43,571 nt of DNA from NCBI GenBank assembly GCA_964558915.1, contig CAZLFV010000011.1, positions 1-43,571 of the forward strand, written 5' to 3'. Shown piece by piece: positions 41,696-43,571 of this stretch; position 1 is the first letter of the stretch; every line of letters begins with the position of its first letter. The notes beneath the pieces were generated by a model. It was not told the DNA's origin. It saw only the letters and a program-made list of their open reading frames with translations, and searched no databases. Source of the DNA: CAZKEW01 sp964558915 (lineage in GTDB: Bacteria; Acidobacteriota; Aminicenantia; Aminicenantales; UBA8522). A program made the translations under genes and the position numbers.

Positions 41696-43069
41696 TCACC
41701 GCCCGATGAACATGGGCGGCCGCGGACCCGATGTGCTGGCGGTGCTGGTTGTCGCGCCGGATTCAAGTCCGATGATCACCTTCTGTCCCTCTTTTAAATC
41801 CCCCCGCAACATTTCAGTGTAGCTGTTATCGGTTACTCCCGGCCGGATGAAGGCCACGCTCAGTTTGCCGTTGCTATCGAGATACCAGACCACGGAGGGC
41901 TTCCGTCGTGCACCGCCGCTCATCGCCCGCGTTCCCTGCGCTGCGTCTCCACCCAGAGCAAAATTCATCCGCGGCCCGCCTTCCCGCTGCCCTTGAGATG
42001 ATTGCTGCGGCTGACCGCCTTCCTGGCCTGGGGAATGTCCTTCTGCCTTGAGCTTGGCGAACATCTTTTCGCCCGCTTCTTTCGTTATCTTTGCGATCTC
42101 CTCGGCCGGCAGAGGGGGCGTAAACCTCAAGGCGCCATTCGGGATTTTGAGGACTCCCTTGGCTTCGCCGGTGATGATAGAGATGGTGGCTGTCATCCCA
42201 GGCCTTAGCTTCAGCGCCGGATTATCGACATCCACGATCGTAGTATAAGTCACGACATTTTGGGTTACTGTCGGAGAATAGCGGACCTGCCTTACGACAC
42301 CCTTAAAAGTATCCTCGGGAAAAGCGTCGACTGTGAAGCGGGCCTCCTGGGCTTCTTTGACTTTCCCGATGTCCGCCTCATCGACGCTGCACTCCACTTG
42401 CATTTTGGTCAGGTCATTGGCGATGACGAAGAGCTTGGGGGCCGTGAAACTGGCTTGGACCGTCTGGCCGACGTTGACATCCCTGGAGATCACGACCCCG
42501 TCGATGGGCGAGCGGATGATGGCATAGCCGAGGTCAACCTTGCTTGATTCAAGCTGAGACTTGGCCTGTTCCACGCTGGCTTCAGCCCTTTGGAGGTCGG
42601 CCTTTGCGCCCAGATAATTTGCTTCCGCGATGTCTTTTTCTTCGAACGAGATCAGGTTCTTATCGAACAGGCTCAACGCTCGTTCGTACTGCTTCTTGAG
42701 ATTAGCCAGGGTCACTTTGGCCTTCTCGAGTGCAGCCACGGCACTGAGATAATTGGCCTGATTCTGTTGAACCCGTTGTTCCAGGATAGACCGGTCGAGC
42801 TCAGCCAGAATCTGGCCTTTCTTAACCTGGGAATTGTAATCGACAAAGATATTGGCGATTTTCCCGGAAACCTGGCTCCCCACTTCAACGGTGATGACAG
42901 GGTTGAGCGTTCCTGTTGTGATCACCATGGCCTCGATGTCGCCCTTGGCCAGGGCCTCTTGCCTGTACTTTATGGCGCCATTCTTGTTGTTTTTCAGGAG
43001 CGACCAGGCCAGGATGGCTCCTGCTGCGATCACCAGGATGATGATTCCGATGATGACTTTCCTTTTCAT
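41696..43069 (-). CDS. MacA-like periplasmic adaptor (HlyD/RND family)
   Basis: This 457-aa membrane fusion protein has an N-terminal TM helix (VIIGIIILVIAAGAILAWSLL), a lipoyl half-motif (GSQVSGKIANIFVDYNSQVKKGQIL region), an alpha-hairpin (about 95-185), and the second lipoyl half (IIRSPIDGVVISRDVNVGQTV region). Beta-barrel and membrane-proximal domains follow. A Gly/Gln/Ser-rich low-complexity insert (about 345-400) interrupts the membrane-proximal part. The start overlaps the Spy-like gene stop by 4 nt. Confidence 0.92.
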   Translation of the reverse strand: MKRKVIIGIIILVIAAGAILAWSLLKNNKNGAIKYRQEALAKGDIEAMVITTGTLNPVITVEVGSQVSGKIANIFVDYNSQVKKGQILAELDRSILEQRVQQNQANYLSAVAALEKAKVTLANLKKQYERALSLFDKNLISFEEKDIAEANYLGAKADLQRAEASVEQAKSQLESSKVDLGYAIIRSPIDGVVISRDVNVGQTVQASFTAPKLFVIANDLTKMQVECSVDEADIGKVKEAQEARFTVDAFPEDTFKGVVRQVRYSPTVTQNVVTYTTIVDVDNPALKLRPGMTATISIITGEAKGVLKIPNGALRFTPPLPAEEIAKITKEAGEKMFAKLKAEGHSPGQEGGQPQQSSQGQREGGPRMNFALGGDAAQGTRAMSGGARRKPSVVWYLDSNGKLSVAFIRPGVTDNSYTEMLRGDLKEGQKVIIGLESGATTSTASTSGPRPPMFIGR

Positions 43070-43509
43070 CTTACGTCTCCTTTAGTTTTCCCCTCTTGTT
43101 TGTCTTGGGACCCCTTTTCCCCCGCTTCCTCAGGTCTTTTCTTGTCCTGACGAGTATGTTTTTGGATCAGAGTTTCCATTTTCTGTCTCTGTTCGGCCGT
43201 GAGAACGCTATCAATTTCTTTCTTCAAGTCGGCCCGGATGCTCCTGAGCCGGCCGTGCATGTCGGACCGCAACTCCTTGAGCTTGGCCTCATTCCTTTCA
43301 AAGATTTTTTTGATCTGCTCTTGCTGATCGACAGAAAGGCCCAGGTCTTTGGCCATTTGCTCCAGTGAGGGCGGGTGAGGCCGACCCCGGTCGCCTCTCG
43401 CCGGCCGCCTCTCGAAGAAATATCTGTCGCTAAAGATACCTCCAATAAGGCCGGCGGCAAAAGCGACAACAAGGGCAAGGACAAGCCAGACGATATATTT
43501 ATTTTTCAT
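43066..43509 (-). CDS. Spy/CpxP-like periplasmic protein (heavy-metal sensor type)
   Basis: This 147-aa protein has an N-terminal membrane anchor (YIVWLVLALVVAFAAGLIGG), a Pro/Arg-rich linker, then an all-helical domain with two LTxxQ-like motifs: LGLSVDQQEQI and SVLTAEQRQKM. Such domains occur in Spy and CpxP chaperones and in the CnrX/ZraP metal-binding group. A highly charged C-terminal tail (from about residue 118) is probably disordered. It opens into macA by a 4-nt overlap, suggesting an envelope stress or metal input for the pump operon. Confidence 0.8.
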   Translation of the reverse strand: MKNKYIVWLVLALVVAFAAGLIGGIFSDRYFFERRPARGDRGRPHPPSLEQMAKDLGLSVDQQEQIKKIFERNEAKLKELRSDMHGRLRSIRADLKKEIDSVLTAEQRQKMETLIQKHTRQDKKRPEEAGEKGSQDKQEGKTKGDVR

Positions 43510-43515
43510 GACATT

Positions 43516-43571
43516 CTATCTCCCTGCCATATCTTTCTCGTCCATAGACGCAAAGATGAGCATCATGTTTC
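43516..43571 (-). CDS. Possible 3' end of an upstream gene
   Basis: A minus-strand frame entering from the right edge ends ...MLIFASMDEKDMAGR at a TAG (43518-43516), 6 nt before the Spy-like start. The close spacing suits an operon neighbour, but 18 codons are too few to identify it. Confidence 0.35.
   Translation of the reverse strand, partial: NMMLIFASMDEKDMAGR

Overview
The window is a gene-dense, moderately GC-rich piece of a diderm (Gram-negative-type) bacterial chromosome. The four Kdo pathway genes, a YidC with a large periplasmic domain, a TolC-MacA-MacB type pump and a Rieske/succinate dehydrogenase cluster all point to a respiring cell with an outer membrane. Gene content resembles Acidobacteriota or Candidatus Aminicenantes, but this is inference from content and not from any search.

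Layout. Positions 1-2913 (minus) hold sdhC-sdhA-sdhB followed by the first 61 codons of a Rieske iron-sulfur protein. Positions 3227-12245 (plus) hold a fucose-isomerase-fold protein, an exported protein, an RlmB-type rRNA methyltransferase, accA-hisS-aspS, and a MenC/N-acylamino acid racemase family enzyme. Three copies of one interspersed repeat sit in the intergenic gaps of 2976-6931; the two better copies are about 202 bp, bounded by GGGT...ACCC, and look like a MITE-type element. A shared terminator region separates this block from the next.

Positions 30859 down to 12281 form an almost unbroken 18.6-kb minus-strand array: rpmH-rnpA-yidD-yidC-jag-mnmE-mnmG-parA-parB-bactofilin-kdsB-pyrG-kdsA-kdsD-kdsC-manB-manC-M16-M16. 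Many junctions overlap by 1-4 nt. A near-consensus parS site covers the mnmG stop codon just before parA. The array joins ribosome/RNase P/membrane insertion genes, tRNA modification, chromosome segregation plus a bactofilin cytoskeletal protein, CMP-Kdo synthesis with its CTP source, GDP-mannose synthesis and a peptidase pair.

Divergent from rpmH, at 31099-34441 (plus), lie carD (apparently leaderless), a CorC/HlyC-type membrane protein, smpB and an eight-haem cytochrome c. They are followed by a decayed TolB-like/TPR gene with two frameshifts and two internal stops. From 35967 to the end (minus) are pdxA, a divergent Hfq-like protein, an SGNH hydrolase, and a TolC/MacB permease/ABC ATPase/MacA/Spy-like operon. 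No tRNA, rRNA, CRISPR array or complete transposase gene was seen.
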